Positions 26,799 through 35,895 of a stretch of 64,000 nt of DNA are shown one piece after another (the first letter of the stretch is position 1; each line of letters begins with the position of its first letter). Below the pieces are notes generated by a model, which worked only from the letters and a program-made list of their open reading frames with translations, was not told where the DNA came from and made no database searches. Position numbers and translations under genes: made by a program. The stretch lies in the NCBI RefSeq assembly GCF_000226295.1, contig NC_016024.1:727501-791500 (forward strand), written 5' to 3'. This DNA is from Chloracidobacterium thermophilum B. Its GTDB lineage: Bacteria > Acidobacteriota > Blastocatellia > Chloracidobacteriales > Chloracidobacteriaceae.

Positions 26799-27932
26799 TC
26801 ACGTTCGCCGCGACACACTCAGCAGCCAGCCGACAGCCAGCAGACTCATCATCATCGAACTGCCGCCGTAGCTGATGAAGGGTAACGGAATCCCCTTGGC
26901 CGGTACCAGACTCAACACAACGCTCAGATTGAACAGCGCCTGCCCCACGAGCAGAACGGTGACCCCGGTTGCCAGGAGCTTGCCAAAGTCGTCCGGGGCC
27001 AGAAAGGCCGCACGCAGACCGCGAAAGGCCAGAATGCCGAACAGTCCGACGACCATGAGGCTGCCAATGAGACCGACTTCTTCGGCAATAACTGAAAAGA
27101 TGAAGTCCGTATGCGCTTCCGGCAGGTAAAACAACTTTTGGCGGCTCTGGGCAAAGCCGACGCCCGACACGCCGCCACTGCCGACGGCCATCAACGACTG
27201 CACAATCTGGAAACCTTCTTCCCTGGGAGCTTTCCAGGGGTCAAGAAAGGCCAGCAGCCGGGCGCGCCGGTATGGCTCTCTGAGCAGGGCATAGAGCAGC
27301 AGCGGCGAGCAGAGCAGTCCCGCGAGCGCCGGATAGCGGAGCGGCACGCCGGCCACGACGAGCATCGCTGTCGCCGTCCCGCCCATCATCAGAATCGTTC
27401 CCAGGTCCCGCCCCAGAAAAACGAGTCCCATCAGCAGTCCCACGACGAGGCCGACCGGGAGCAGTCCCTGTCGCGGATCACGGCGCGCCGGCGCGTCTTT
27501 CCGGCTGAGGAAATAGGCCAGAAAGAGCACCATTGCGAGCTTGGCCAGTTCAGAAGGCTGAAACATCAGCCCCGGCAGACGAATGAAGCGATGCGTGCCC
27601 CGGACCGGGGGCAGCAGCAGGACGAGCACCAGCAGGGAAACCGTGACGCCCAGCAGCCCATACACCACCCACGGCCGTTCCAAGCGTGCGTAGCCAAGCC
27701 ACAGGCTGCCGAGCAGCAGCCCGGTTCCCAGCAGGGCGGCCAGCCCCTGGCGCAGGACGAAGTGAAATTGCGTCCGGTAGGTTTCGTGCGCCAGGGCCGC
27801 CGAGGCGCTATAGACCATGACCAGGCCAAACATCACCAGCGCAATCGTCGTGACGAGCAGCCATGGGTCCACAAACGTCACCAGGTTGCGCGAAACAGGC
27901 ACCACGGTGGGAATGGTCAATCTGGGCTGCAT
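26799..27932 (-). CDS. ftsW: Peptidoglycan glycosyltransferase FtsW (SEDS family)
   Basis: A 377-residue protein with about ten membrane segments. It polymerises lipid II at the septum with a partner class B PBP. Landmarks are ALVMFGLVMVYSASAALAHE, FIRLPGLMFQPSELAKLAMV, the catalytic-Asp loop FLGRDLGTILMMGG, GFQIVQSLMAVGSGG, LPEAHTDFIFSVIAEEVGLI and GIPLPFISYGGSSMMMSLLA. The partner FtsI is not encoded in the window. The start overlaps the murD stop by 16 bases; a 100-base gap with no clear feature separates it from murG. RodA is the alternative, but the position in the cluster favours FtsW. Confidence 0.95.
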   Translation of the reverse strand: MQPRLTIPTVVPVSRNLVTFVDPWLLVTTIALVMFGLVMVYSASAALAHETYRTQFHFVLRQGLAALLGTGLLLGSLWLGYARLERPWVVYGLLGVTVSLLVLVLLLPPVRGTHRFIRLPGLMFQPSELAKLAMVLFLAYFLSRKDAPARRDPRQGLLPVGLVVGLLMGLVFLGRDLGTILMMGGTATAMLVVAGVPLRYPALAGLLCSPLLLYALLREPYRRARLLAFLDPWKAPREEGFQIVQSLMAVGSGGVSGVGFAQSRQKLFYLPEAHTDFIFSVIAEEVGLIGSLMVVGLFGILAFRGLRAAFLAPDDFGKLLATGVTVLLVGQALFNLSVVLSLVPAKGIPLPFISYGGSSMMMSLLAVGWLLSVSRRT

Positions 27933-29344
27933 GACGCCTCACGCTGCACATTCGAAATCAACCCCTTGACTGTTGCCTTGAAAACCCGTCCCCGGTGCTC
28001 GAAGTTATCAAACATATCGAAACTGGCACAGGCCGGCGCAAGCAGAACCACATCGCCGGGCCGGGCACGCCGGGCCAGACTGTGAACCGCATCTTCCAGA
28101 CTGGCATGGCGCGTGATGGGCTGCGGCAGCCGTCCGGCAAAGGTGGCGGCAATTTTTTCAGCAGCCGTGCCGATGAGTGCCACGGAAACCGCCCGCGACG
28201 CCAGGGCGTCCACAAGCGGAGCAAAGTCGCTGTTTTTGTCCAGACCGCCAAGAATGACGTGCAGCCCGGACGGAAAAGCCTCGATGGACACCTGGGCCGC
28301 TGCCACATTCGTTGCCTTGGAGTCGTTGAAGTACCTGACGCCGGCGACTTCAGCCACAAACTCCAGCCGGTGTTCCAGCCCGCGAAAGTCCCGGATGGTT
28401 GTCCGGGCAGTTTCCGGGTCCACTCCAGCGGCAAGGGCCGCGGCCAGGCTGGCCAGGATGTTTTCCAGATTGTGCCGGCCGGGCAGGGGCAGGTCGGCGC
28501 GGTGAAGCAGCACCCGCTCGGCCTGCCGGGTACGGCACACCAGCTCGTCCCCACGTGGAAAAAGCCCTTCTTCCAGTTCCCGTTGGGCTGAAAAGAGCGT
28601 CACCGGCGCACCCTGGGCCGCAAGCTGTGCCTGGGCGCGGGGTGTCGTCGGGTCATCGGCATTGAGCACGGCGAGGGTCTCACCGTCAAACCGGCGAAAC
28701 ATGTTGAGTTTGGCGGCCACGTAGTTTTCAAACGTGCCGTGGCGGTCGAGGTGATCCGGCGTGATGTTGAGCAGGACGCCGATGTGCGGACGGAAGGTGA
28801 CGACGGTTTCAAGCTGGAAGCTGCTGCATTCGAGTACCGTCCAGCCGTCGTCGCGCGAAGTCTCCACCAGTGAGACGGCCGCCACACCAATGTTGCCACC
28901 GACTTGGGTCAGCAGCCCGGCCTCAGCAAGCAGGCGTCCGATCAGGGTCGTTGTCGTGCTTTTGCCGTTGCTGCCCGTAATGGCGACGATGCGCCCGCGC
29001 AGGTGGCGGAAGGCCAGTTCGATTTCGCCAATGATGGGCACACCGGCTTCCCGCGCCGGCTGAAGTGCCGCCAGTCCGGGCGGGACGCCGGGGCTGAGCA
29101 CAATTTCATCGGCGGCACGCAGGGTTTCGGGTCGGTGCGCTCCGGCTTCAATGGCAATGCCTTCCGATGGGAGTTGGATGACTTCCGGCGGCAGCTTTTC
29201 AGCCGGGCGCTGGTCGGTGAGGGTCACTTGCGCGCCGCGCGCTGCCAGAAACCGCGCCGCACCAATTCCACTGACACCGGCCCCGACCACGACGAGGTGA
29301 CGGCCGGCATAGCTCTGGTTGTTCGTGTTGTTGAGGGCAGGCAT
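27917..29344 (-). CDS. murD: UDP-N-acetylmuramoyl-L-alanine-D-glutamate ligase MurD
   Basis: A 475-residue Mur ligase that adds D-Glu. The N-terminal nucleotide domain has HLVVVGAGVSGIGAARFLAA. The P-loop is in IVAITGSNGKSTTTTLIGRL, followed by VLECSSFQLETV, NITPDHLDRHGTFENYVAAK, GLEHRLEFVAEVAGVRYFND-type substrate residues, and SKATNVAAA. The C-terminal part has VILGGLDKNSDFAPLVDAL and LLAPACASFDMFDNFEHRG. It lies two bases after the mraY stop. Confidence 0.98.
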   Translation of the reverse strand: MPALNNTNNQSYAGRHLVVVGAGVSGIGAARFLAARGAQVTLTDQRPAEKLPPEVIQLPSEGIAIEAGAHRPETLRAADEIVLSPGVPPGLAALQPAREAGVPIIGEIELAFRHLRGRIVAITGSNGKSTTTTLIGRLLAEAGLLTQVGGNIGVAAVSLVETSRDDGWTVLECSSFQLETVVTFRPHIGVLLNITPDHLDRHGTFENYVAAKLNMFRRFDGETLAVLNADDPTTPRAQAQLAAQGAPVTLFSAQRELEEGLFPRGDELVCRTRQAERVLLHRADLPLPGRHNLENILASLAAALAAGVDPETARTTIRDFRGLEHRLEFVAEVAGVRYFNDSKATNVAAAQVSIEAFPSGLHVILGGLDKNSDFAPLVDALASRAVSVALIGTAAEKIAATFAGRLPQPITRHASLEDAVHSLARRARPGDVVLLAPACASFDMFDNFEHRGRVFKATVKGLISNVQREASCSPD

Positions 29345-29346
29345 CG

Positions 29347-30459
29347 TTACCGTAGCTTGAGCGTCGCCAGGGCGACGAGGGCAAAGAAAATCTGCACGAT
29401 GAGGAAGCGAAAGACGATTTTGGATTCCTTCCAGCCGGTAAGTTCAAAGTGGTGGTGCAGCGGCGACATCTTGAAAATCCGCTTGCCGATGCCGGTCTGC
29501 GGGTCCTTCGTCAGCTTGTAGTAACTCACCTGCAGGATGACGGAAAGCGTTTCGATGACGAACACGCCGCCCAGAATGACCAGCAGCAGTTCCTGTTTGA
29601 TGACGATGGCCACGCAGCCCATGCAGCCGCCAATGGCCAGGCTGCCGACATCACCCATAAACACTTCCGCCGGCGGTGCGTTGAACCAGAGAAAACCCAG
29701 GCTCGCGCCGGCCAGCGCCGCGCAAAACACAGTGACTTCAAGCGCCAGCGGGCTGGGTGGCAGGTTGAGGTAGAGCGCCAGTTCGGTCAGACCTGTGACA
29801 TAGCACAGCAGGGTGAGCGTCAGCGCGACGACGAACGTCGTGCTGATGGCGAGGCCGTCGAGGCCATCCGTCAGGTTGACGGCGTTCGAGCTGCCCGTCA
29901 TCACCAGCAGCATAAACGGCAGATAGAGCCAGGCTGTCAGGTCGGGCTGGAAATCCTTGAAAAACGGCACACTGAGGTAGGTGGCATAGTTGCCGAAACC
30001 GATGAGAACGCCCCCGATGACCAGAGCCGTTGTCACCTGTCCGAGGAGTTTCCAGCGTCCCTGCAGGCCGAGGTTCTGCCGCCTGGCGATTTTCAGGTAG
30101 TCGTCCAGAAAGCCAATCGCCCCGTGCGCCAGCAGGGCAAACAGGACCACCCAGACGTACAGGTTGCTCAGATCGGCCCACAGGAGCGTTCCGGCAACAA
30201 TGCCCGTGATGATGAGCACACCGCCCATGGTCGGCGTTCCTTTCTTGGCCTGGTGCGCCTTGACGCCTTCTTCCCGGATTTCCTGCCCGTACTTGAGGCG
30301 GCGCAGCCAGGCAATCATCGGCGCGCCGAGCAGAAGGCAGATAAGTGTGGCCGTCATTGCCGCCAGCAGGGCGCGAAAGGACGGATAGCCGAAAACGCGG
30401 AGCGGGCCAAAAACCTGGTATTTCAGGTGCAGAACTTCATAGAGCAGGTAGTAGAGCAT
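29347..30459 (-). CDS. mraY: Phospho-N-acetylmuramoyl-pentapeptide transferase MraY
   Basis: A 370-residue, ten-segment membrane enzyme that makes lipid I from UDP-MurNAc-pentapeptide and undecaprenyl phosphate. Landmarks are [48 protein letters not shown] (catalytic Asp pair and Asn), [20 protein letters not shown], and near the end [20 protein letters not shown]. Length and motifs are standard. It lies between murF and murD. Confidence 0.98.
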   Translation of the reverse strand: MLYYLLYEVLHLKYQVFGPLRVFGYPSFRALLAAMTATLICLLLGAPMIAWLRRLKYGQEIREEGVKAHQAKKGTPTMGGVLIITGIVAGTLLWADLSNLYVWVVLFALLAHGAIGFLDDYLKIARRQNLGLQGRWKLLGQVTTALVIGGVLIGFGNYATYLSVPFFKDFQPDLTAWLYLPFMLLVMTGSSNAVNLTDGLDGLAISTTFVVALTLTLLCYVTGLTELALYLNLPPSPLALEVTVFCAALAGASLGFLWFNAPPAEVFMGDVGSLAIGGCMGCVAIVIKQELLLVILGGVFVIETLSVILQVSYYKLTKDPQTGIGKRIFKMSPLHHHFELTGWKESKIVFRFLIVQIFFALVALATLKLR

Positions 30460-30468
30460 CGCGCGTGC

Positions 30469-31887
30469 CTACGCCGGCAGGGCCTCCAGACAGGTTTCCA
30501 ACCGTACCCCCCGTGAACCCTTGATGAGAATGACATCCCCGGCTTGGACGTGGCTGGCCAGCCAGCGGCCGGCTTCGGCTGCGGTTTCGACGAAATCCGT
30601 GAGCATCCCGTGGTTCTGTTCGGCCTGGGCGGCGGCCACCAGATCGCGGGCATGGCCGGCGACGCCCAGCAGGATGTCCACCCTGGCATGAGCGAGCGCG
30701 CGCCCGCAGGCGATGTGCATCTCCCTGGATTGCTCGCCGAGTTCGAGCATTTCGCCGGCGACAACAATCCGCCGCCTGGCGTCGGGCACCTGTTCCAGCA
30801 GCCGCACGGCTTCCTGCAGGGCGACGGGGTTGGAGTTGTAGCTGTCATCCACGACGGTAAATCCGCCGGCGTAGCGCCGGACGACGCCGCGATGGGGTCC
30901 CGGCTGCGCCAGCCGGAGCTGGGCGGCGATGGCGTCCGGGCTGACACCGAAGTGGGTCGCCACGGCCGCCGCTGCCAGCGCATTGCTGATGTGGTGTTCG
31001 CCGACCAGCGGAAGTTCAACGGCTGCCTGTCCTTTCAGCGTGGAAAGCGTAAACGTCGTACCCAGCAGCCCACGGGAGGTGACATCGAGTGCTGTGACGT
31101 GGGAGGCTTCGTTCCGCCCGAAGTACATCACCTGCGCCCCGCTGTGTTCCTGCCGCCGCGCCAGGACGATGGCCGCCATGCGGGCTACGCGCGGATCGTC
31201 GGCATTCAGAATGGCCGTGCCCGTCGGCTTCAGCCCGTGGACGATTTCCGCCTTGGCTGCGGCAATGCCTTCCAGCCCGTCGGGAAAGTTCTCGATGTGA
31301 ACCGGGGCGACATTGAGGACAACACTGACATCCGGGGGCGCAATCTCGCACAGCCGCGCGATTTCGCCTTTTTCGTTCATGCCCATTTCGAGCACGGCCA
31401 CGTCGTAGTCCGCCATGCGCCGCCCGTCCGAAAGCATCTGGAAGACGGCCAGAGGCAGGCCGTATTCGTTGTTGAGGTTGCCCACCGAGGCGTAGATGCG
31501 TCCGTAAGGCGCAAGTGTCAGCGCCGTGAGGTCTTTGGCGGTCGTTTTGCCCATGCTGCCGGTGATGCCGACGATGGGGCGTCCCCACCGGTGCAGCAGC
31601 GCCCGGGCCAGTTCCTGCATGGCGCGGAGCGTGTCCGGCACGAGCAGACAGCGGGCGGCGGCTGGTTCCAGTTCCGGCAGTGGGCGATGAATGACGGCCG
31701 CACACGCGCCACGCGCCAGGACTTCCGGCACAAACGCATGGGCGTCGAAACGTTTTCCGTGAATGGCAAAAAACAGGTCGCCGGGGCGAATGGTGCGTGA
31801 GTCAATCGAAAAGCCAACCGGCGTGATGGCGCGCAGCCCTTCAGGGCAGGCAATTCCCAGCAGGTCGGCAAGGTCGGCAAGGGTCAC
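30469..31887 (-). CDS. murF: UDP-N-acetylmuramoyl-tripeptide-D-alanyl-D-alanine ligase MurF
   Basis: A 472-residue Mur ligase that adds D-Ala-D-Ala. It has FSIDSRTIRPGDLFFAIHGK, the P-loop in IVGITGSMGKTTAKDLTALT, NLNNEYGLPLAVFQM, AVLEMGMNEKGEIARLCEI, LNVAPVHIENFPDGLEGIAA and FTVVDDSYNSNPVALQEAVR. A GTG start is used, with GGAG eight bases upstream. It lies 45 bases after murE. Confidence 0.97.
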   Translation of the reverse strand: MTLADLADLLGIACPEGLRAITPVGFSIDSRTIRPGDLFFAIHGKRFDAHAFVPEVLARGACAAVIHRPLPELEPAAARCLLVPDTLRAMQELARALLHRWGRPIVGITGSMGKTTAKDLTALTLAPYGRIYASVGNLNNEYGLPLAVFQMLSDGRRMADYDVAVLEMGMNEKGEIARLCEIAPPDVSVVLNVAPVHIENFPDGLEGIAAAKAEIVHGLKPTGTAILNADDPRVARMAAIVLARRQEHSGAQVMYFGRNEASHVTALDVTSRGLLGTTFTLSTLKGQAAVELPLVGEHHISNALAAAAVATHFGVSPDAIAAQLRLAQPGPHRGVVRRYAGGFTVVDDSYNSNPVALQEAVRLLEQVPDARRRIVVAGEMLELGEQSREMHIACGRALAHARVDILLGVAGHARDLVAAAQAEQNHGMLTDFVETAAEAGRWLASHVQAGDVILIKGSRGVRLETCLEALPA

Positions 31888-31932
31888 AGCAGGTACTCCG
31901 CAGGGATGAGGGTCTGGTTGTGGCCGCGCACT

Positions 31933-33435
31933 TTACTCCATTGGCGTTCCTTTGTCCGACCGAAGCCGACGGAGTGCCTGGCGGGCTTCTTCGCGGTCAT
32001 CGAAGTGAATGGTCAGGTGATTGAGAATCTGGTACGTCTCGTGTCCCTTGCCAGCAATGACGACGACATCGCCGGGTTGCGCCGTTTGAATGGCAAAGGC
32101 AATGGCCTGGCGTCGGTCAAGTATCCGGTGATAGGGCTTGCCGACGGCGCGCAAGCCGACTTCGGCGTCGTCCAGGATGCGCTCCGGGGCTTCCCGCCGT
32201 GGATTGTCCGACGTCAGGATGGTGAGGTCGCTGCCCTGGGCCGCCGCTTCGGCCATCAGCGGACGTTTGGTGCGGTCACGGTCGCCGCCGCAGCCAAACA
32301 CGGTGATGACCCGTCCCCGGCGGAGGCGGGCCAGTTCGCGGGCGGTGGCTGTAACGTTGGCCAGGGCATCAGGGGTGTGGGCATAGTCCACGGCTACCAG
32401 CAGATGGTCGTCACTGCCTTCGACCACTTCAAACCGCCCGGGCACGACCGTGTTGGCCACCCCGGCCAGGATGGCGTCGGTCGGAACATCGAGCGCCAGC
32501 GCCGTGGCCGTGGCGGCCAGAATGTTGTAGGCGTGAGGCGTGCCCACGAGGTGCGTGGCCAGATCGAGCATTCCGCGGGGCGTGTGGAGCGACAGCGCCA
32601 TGCCGCGTGTGTGAACGTCGAGCCGGGCGAGGCGGACTTCAGCACCGGGGTCGTGGACGGCGTAGGTCACAATCCGGGCGCGGCCGTTGATGGCCGTGAT
32701 GATGTCGGGCGTGCGGGCGTCGTCGGTGTTGAGAACGGCAATTCCGGGAACTTCTCCGTTACGCCCGTCAAAGAGCCGCAACTTGGCGTCGAAGTACCGC
32801 TCCATTGTGCCGTGGTAGTCCAGGTGATCCTGGGTCAGGTTGGTGAAAATGGCAGCAGCAAACCGCATGTCGGCGACGCGCCACCGGTCAAGCCCGATTG
32901 AGGACACCTCGATAGCGGCATGGCGGCAACCGCTGTCCCAGGCGCGTCGCAGGAAGGCCTGCACTTCCGGGGCTTCCGGCGTGGTCAGACGCGAGGGGCG
33001 GCGATCATCATCCATGCGCTGTTCAATGGTGCCGAGCAGCGCGGCGTGTCCGTAGGCGGCGCGGAAGATTTCGTAGAGCAGGTAGGTGGTGGTCGTCTTG
33101 CCGTTGGTGCCGGTGACGCCGATAACGTGTATGTGATGGCTGGGATGCCCGTGGAGCAGCGCCGCCACTTGGCCAAGGGCACGCCGGGCATCGGCCACCT
33201 GAATCCACGCGGCCGGAAAATCCGGTGGAGCCGGGCGTTCCGAGAGAATGGCCTGGGCGCCACGCGAGAGGGCTTCCGGGATGAAGTCGTGGCCGTCGGC
33301 CCGGGTGCCGGGGAGGGCAGCAAAAATACTGCCCGGCTGACAGGCTCCAGCCAGGCAGGTGATGTCACGTACCTCAAAGCTTTCGCCGCTGACGCAACCG
33401 GCAACGGCGGCTGCCACGGCGTGCAAGGCAGGCAT
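31933..33435 (-). CDS. murE: UDP-N-acetylmuramoyl-tripeptide synthetase MurE
   Basis: A 500-residue Mur ligase that adds the third stem residue. It has the P-loop in VIGVTGTNGKTTTTYLLYEI, STPE-type LTTPEAPEVQAFLRRAWDSG, AAIEVSSIGLDRWRVADM, FTNLTQDHLDYHGTMERYFD, VDYAHTPDALANV and VFGCGGDRDRTKRPLMAEAA. The substrate loop reads SDNPRREAPERIL; DNPR is the form usual in meso-diaminopimelate-adding MurE. The ATG has GGAG about ten bases upstream. It lies 75 bases after the PAS protein. Confidence 0.97.
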   Translation of the reverse strand: MPALHAVAAAVAGCVSGESFEVRDITCLAGACQPGSIFAALPGTRADGHDFIPEALSRGAQAILSERPAPPDFPAAWIQVADARRALGQVAALLHGHPSHHIHVIGVTGTNGKTTTTYLLYEIFRAAYGHAALLGTIEQRMDDDRRPSRLTTPEAPEVQAFLRRAWDSGCRHAAIEVSSIGLDRWRVADMRFAAAIFTNLTQDHLDYHGTMERYFDAKLRLFDGRNGEVPGIAVLNTDDARTPDIITAINGRARIVTYAVHDPGAEVRLARLDVHTRGMALSLHTPRGMLDLATHLVGTPHAYNILAATATALALDVPTDAILAGVANTVVPGRFEVVEGSDDHLLVAVDYAHTPDALANVTATARELARLRRGRVITVFGCGGDRDRTKRPLMAEAAAQGSDLTILTSDNPRREAPERILDDAEVGLRAVGKPYHRILDRRQAIAFAIQTAQPGDVVVIAGKGHETYQILNHLTIHFDDREEARQALRRLRSDKGTPME

Positions 33436-33454
33436 GGGCGATAAACTCCAGCGG

Positions 33455-33471
33455 CGGCAGAATGTCTGCCG
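33455..33471. other. Short perfect hairpin in the murE leader
   Basis: CGGCAGA (33455-33461), three-base loop, TCTGCCG (33465-33471). It lies 20 bases upstream of the murE start. No T-run follows on either strand, so it is not an intrinsic terminator; it may affect murE translation or transcript stability, or be chance. Confidence 0.3.
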
Positions 33472-33510
33472 TCAGGTCAATCTTGCATAGGGGCGTGATG
33501 TCCGGCGCGG

Positions 33511-35061
33511 TCACTGCGGAAGCCCCAGCCACTCGGCAAGCTGTTTGGCATGGTGCTCGATGTTGCGGAACATCTCGAACTGCTGGGGGTTCATGGGCCC
33601 GTACTCACCGCGATGCAGCAGTTCGGCAAAGCCGAGAACCATCTGAAGTGAAGTGCGCATGGCGGTCAACTGTTCGGGTGTAACCTGCAGGGCCGAGACC
33701 GGGGCCGGCGGGGGCGAGAGGTCTTCCATCATCTGGGCAAATTCGGCGCGCAGGCGTGTTTCGTCCCGGATGGCAATGACACGCCCGCCCGGCCATGGGT
33801 CTTGGGCAGGCAACTCCAGGACCACGAACGAAGCCATCATGGACTGCCCATCGGGAAGCATCACGTTTGTTGAAAACTGCTGGGCTTCAGTTGTGACGCT
33901 CAGGTGTTCCCAGAGGGGGGCGTTGTCGCTGCCAAGCTGCTGGCTGATGTCAAGCAGTGACCGCCCCAGCAGGTTCTGCCGTGGTGCGCCGAGCAGGTAT
34001 TCGGCCATCGGGTTCACCTGCTGAAGGATGCCTTGGGCGTCGAGCACCATCAGGGCTTCATCGAGGTTTTCAATCAGCCAGTCCGACCAGCTTGCCGGTC
34101 GGGCGTCTGGCACGCTGGCTGCAACTGGTTCTACTGTCCCGGCAGCGGAAACCGGCGCTGCTACGCTCGTCGAGGGCATCACCGGCGTGTCAGCGGGAGG
34201 AAATCCCCAGTTGTTGACCGGGGCCAGCGGCGCTTCCATGGGCACTCCCTGGGAAAAACCTCCGGCTGCTGAAGGAAACTCCATTGGCGGCGGTGGCACG
34301 TAGGTGCTTTCTGTCAGGAAAGCTTCCACCGGCTGGGTGATAGCCGGCGGCACGGTCATTGACGCTACCGAGGCCGGCGGCGGGCCTGTATCCATCCCGT
34401 CGCCTTGGGATGGAAAATCTGTGGATGAAAAATCCGCCACAGAAGGCGCAGCGGGTGCTTCCGCAGGTGTCCAGCTCAGGTCAACCCTGCCGGAGACCTC
34501 GAAGGGAGCGACGGCCGGGGCAACTGGCGGAGCAGTGAGAAGTGCATCGGTCGGAACACTTGCCGGGGCAACGTTGGGTGCTGGCACATCCGGTGGCAGG
34601 TCCAAAACGGGAACATCCACTGCAGGAGGGACAGCAGGGGCCTTTTCGTCCAGCGATACGTCGAACCAGTCACCATCAATGGGCGTGGTTGTATCCAGGG
34701 GCGGCGTTTTCTGTCCTGTGTCTGCCGTTGCCGGGGATGAAGCCGCCGCGGATGAAGCCGCCGCTCCGGGAGGGAGCGTTGACGTCAGACCATCACCGTA
34801 GCTGTTGGCCGTTCCGGGTGGCGGTGTTTTGGGTGGAGTTGGTGGTGAAGGCTCGCGGTGTCCGCCAGTGAATTGACCGAGCAGGGACTGGACAACACTC
34901 CCGGAGGTCCGCACTGGAGGAGGCGGATGGTCGGCCGCGACAACCGTGGGCGAGACCTCAACCGGAATGACAGGTTCCGTTTCCGGCCGGTCTTTGGGCG
35001 CTGCCGATGCGTCGGCAGCCTTGTTGCCGCGAATCGCATTGAGGAGCTTGCTGAAGTCCAT
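33511..35061 (-). CDS. PAS-domain protein with disordered N-terminus and degenerate histidine-kinase dimerisation domain
   Basis: A 516-residue soluble protein of unknown role heading the division/wall cluster. The first 20 residues (MDFSKLLNAIRGNKAAD) form a helix. About 310 Pro/Ala/Val-rich residues of low complexity follow, then a PAS domain at about 333-445 (NLDEALMVLDAQGILQQVNP, AEYLLGAPRQNLLGRSLLDI, GGRVIAIRDETRL). Residues 465-510 align by eye with a HisKA dimerisation helix: LTAMRTSLQMVLGFAELLHR, then GEYGPMNPQQFEMFRNIEHH. In kinases this reads SHELRTPL; here Thr466 replaces the phospho-accepting His, and no ATPase domain follows. It is thus a sensor or adaptor without kinase activity. 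GGAGG lies five bases before the ATG. It sits where mraZ-rsmH-ftsL-ftsI usually are. Confidence 0.85.
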   Translation of the reverse strand: MDFSKLLNAIRGNKAADASAAPKDRPETEPVIPVEVSPTVVAADHPPPPVRTSGSVVQSLLGQFTGGHREPSPPTPPKTPPPGTANSYGDGLTSTLPPGAAASSAAASSPATADTGQKTPPLDTTTPIDGDWFDVSLDEKAPAVPPAVDVPVLDLPPDVPAPNVAPASVPTDALLTAPPVAPAVAPFEVSGRVDLSWTPAEAPAAPSVADFSSTDFPSQGDGMDTGPPPASVASMTVPPAITQPVEAFLTESTYVPPPPMEFPSAAGGFSQGVPMEAPLAPVNNWGFPPADTPVMPSTSVAAPVSAAGTVEPVAASVPDARPASWSDWLIENLDEALMVLDAQGILQQVNPMAEYLLGAPRQNLLGRSLLDISQQLGSDNAPLWEHLSVTTEAQQFSTNVMLPDGQSMMASFVVLELPAQDPWPGGRVIAIRDETRLRAEFAQMMEDLSPPPAPVSALQVTPEQLTAMRTSLQMVLGFAELLHRGEYGPMNPQQFEMFRNIEHHAKQLAEWLGLPQ

Positions 35062-35194
35062 CGAGTCCTCCGTCGCTGGTGCGCCGGCGGGGTTTGGAAA
35101 CTTTCAAGGGGGGTGACACCCGCCCTGGTGTGCGAAGACTAACTTGGTAGCAATGCTGCGTGTGTTATCGTCTGGAACGGTTATTTCATTTGTT

Positions 35195-35248
35195 TTACAA
35201 CAGCATACCCGTCACCCAGGCCCACCGCCGGGCGACGATATTGGACAT
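35195..35248 (-). CDS. Possible 17-codon leader ORF
   Basis: Between the predicted promoter and the PAS gene an ATG opens a frame for MSNIVARRWAWVTGMLL, ending TAA. It has only a weak upstream purine stretch and no regulatory codon run. Listed because it lies inside a long leader; it may be chance. Confidence 0.2.
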   Translation of the reverse strand: MSNIVARRWAWVTGMLL

Positions 35249-35295
35249 CCGTCGGTAAGGACAGAAAAACAATAGCCAAGTCTGAAGCCGTCACG

Positions 35296-35324
35296 AGTAT
35301 AAATAACCGGTATTCACCCTACAA
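35296..35324 (-). promoter_or_regulatory. Predicted sigma70-type promoter of the division/cell wall cluster
   Basis: On the minus strand TTGTAG (35319-35324), 17-base spacer, TATACT (35296-35301). Transcription would begin near 35289, giving a leader of about 228 bases before the PAS gene. The close-spaced, often overlapping genes down to ftsZ fit a single long transcript from here. Confidence 0.6.
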
Positions 35325-35407
35325 GTCTTGGCCTGTGATTTGTCCAGTCACCACGTGATGCATCAAGACAAAGCTGCAATATCCATGGATTTTTCGGAGT
35401 GATGGCG

Positions 35408-35881
35408 ATGAATGTCAGGGAAAAACTCGAAGCGGAGCTACGGCAACTCGAACAGGAACTGAAGATTGACCTTCCACGCGAACTCCAACGGGCAGCCGCT
35501 TATGGTGATCTGCGCGAAAACGGGGAGTACCAGGCGGCGCGCGAGCGGGTCCGGCTGGTTGGGGCGCGGGTCGCGGAATTGCACCAGCGGCTGGCGGCGC
35601 TGGCTGCCATCAATCTCGATTCGTTGCCCCGGGACCGGGCGGCGTATGGTTCCACGCTGCGGGTGCTTGACCTCGATAAGGATATCGAAGTGACCTATCG
35701 CCTGGTTATGCCCGAGGAAGCTGATGTTTCAAAGGGACTGATTTCGACTTCCTCTCCCCTTGGACGTGGGTTTATGGGCAAGCAGCCCGGTGATGAAGTC
35801 GAAGTGCAAACGCCGCAGGGCCTGCGCCACTTTGAAATTCTGAGTCTGCGCACCATCCACGATGATGACTCCGCCACTTGA
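35408..35881 (+). CDS. greA: Transcription elongation factor GreA
   Basis: A 157-residue factor that enters the RNA polymerase secondary channel and stimulates cleavage of backtracked RNA. The N-terminal coiled coil (MNVREKLEAELRQLEQELKI) carries the acidic tip in AAYGDLRENGEYQAARERV, equivalent to the usual GDLSENAEY, so the catalytic Asp and Glu are kept. The C-terminal FKBP-like domain ends PLGRGFMGKQPGDEVEVQTP. The ATG at 35408 has GGAG eight bases upstream and is preferred to a GTG or ATG at 35399/35402. Confidence 0.93.
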   Translation: MNVREKLEAELRQLEQELKIDLPRELQRAAAYGDLRENGEYQAARERVRLVGARVAELHQRLAALAAINLDSLPRDRAAYGSTLRVLDLDKDIEVTYRLVMPEEADVSKGLISTSSPLGRGFMGKQPGDEVEVQTPQGLRHFEILSLRTIHDDDSAT

Positions 35882-35895
35882 GGCGACCTGCGGCC

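Larger units (their letters stand above)
35062..35407. other. Intergenic region between the division cluster and greA
   Basis: About 345 bases without a long gene. It holds a good leftward promoter (35296-35324), a 228-base leader for the PAS gene and a possible 17-codon leader ORF (35195-35248, minus). The greA side has GGAG before its ATG, but no convincing rightward promoter was found. Confidence 0.6.
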
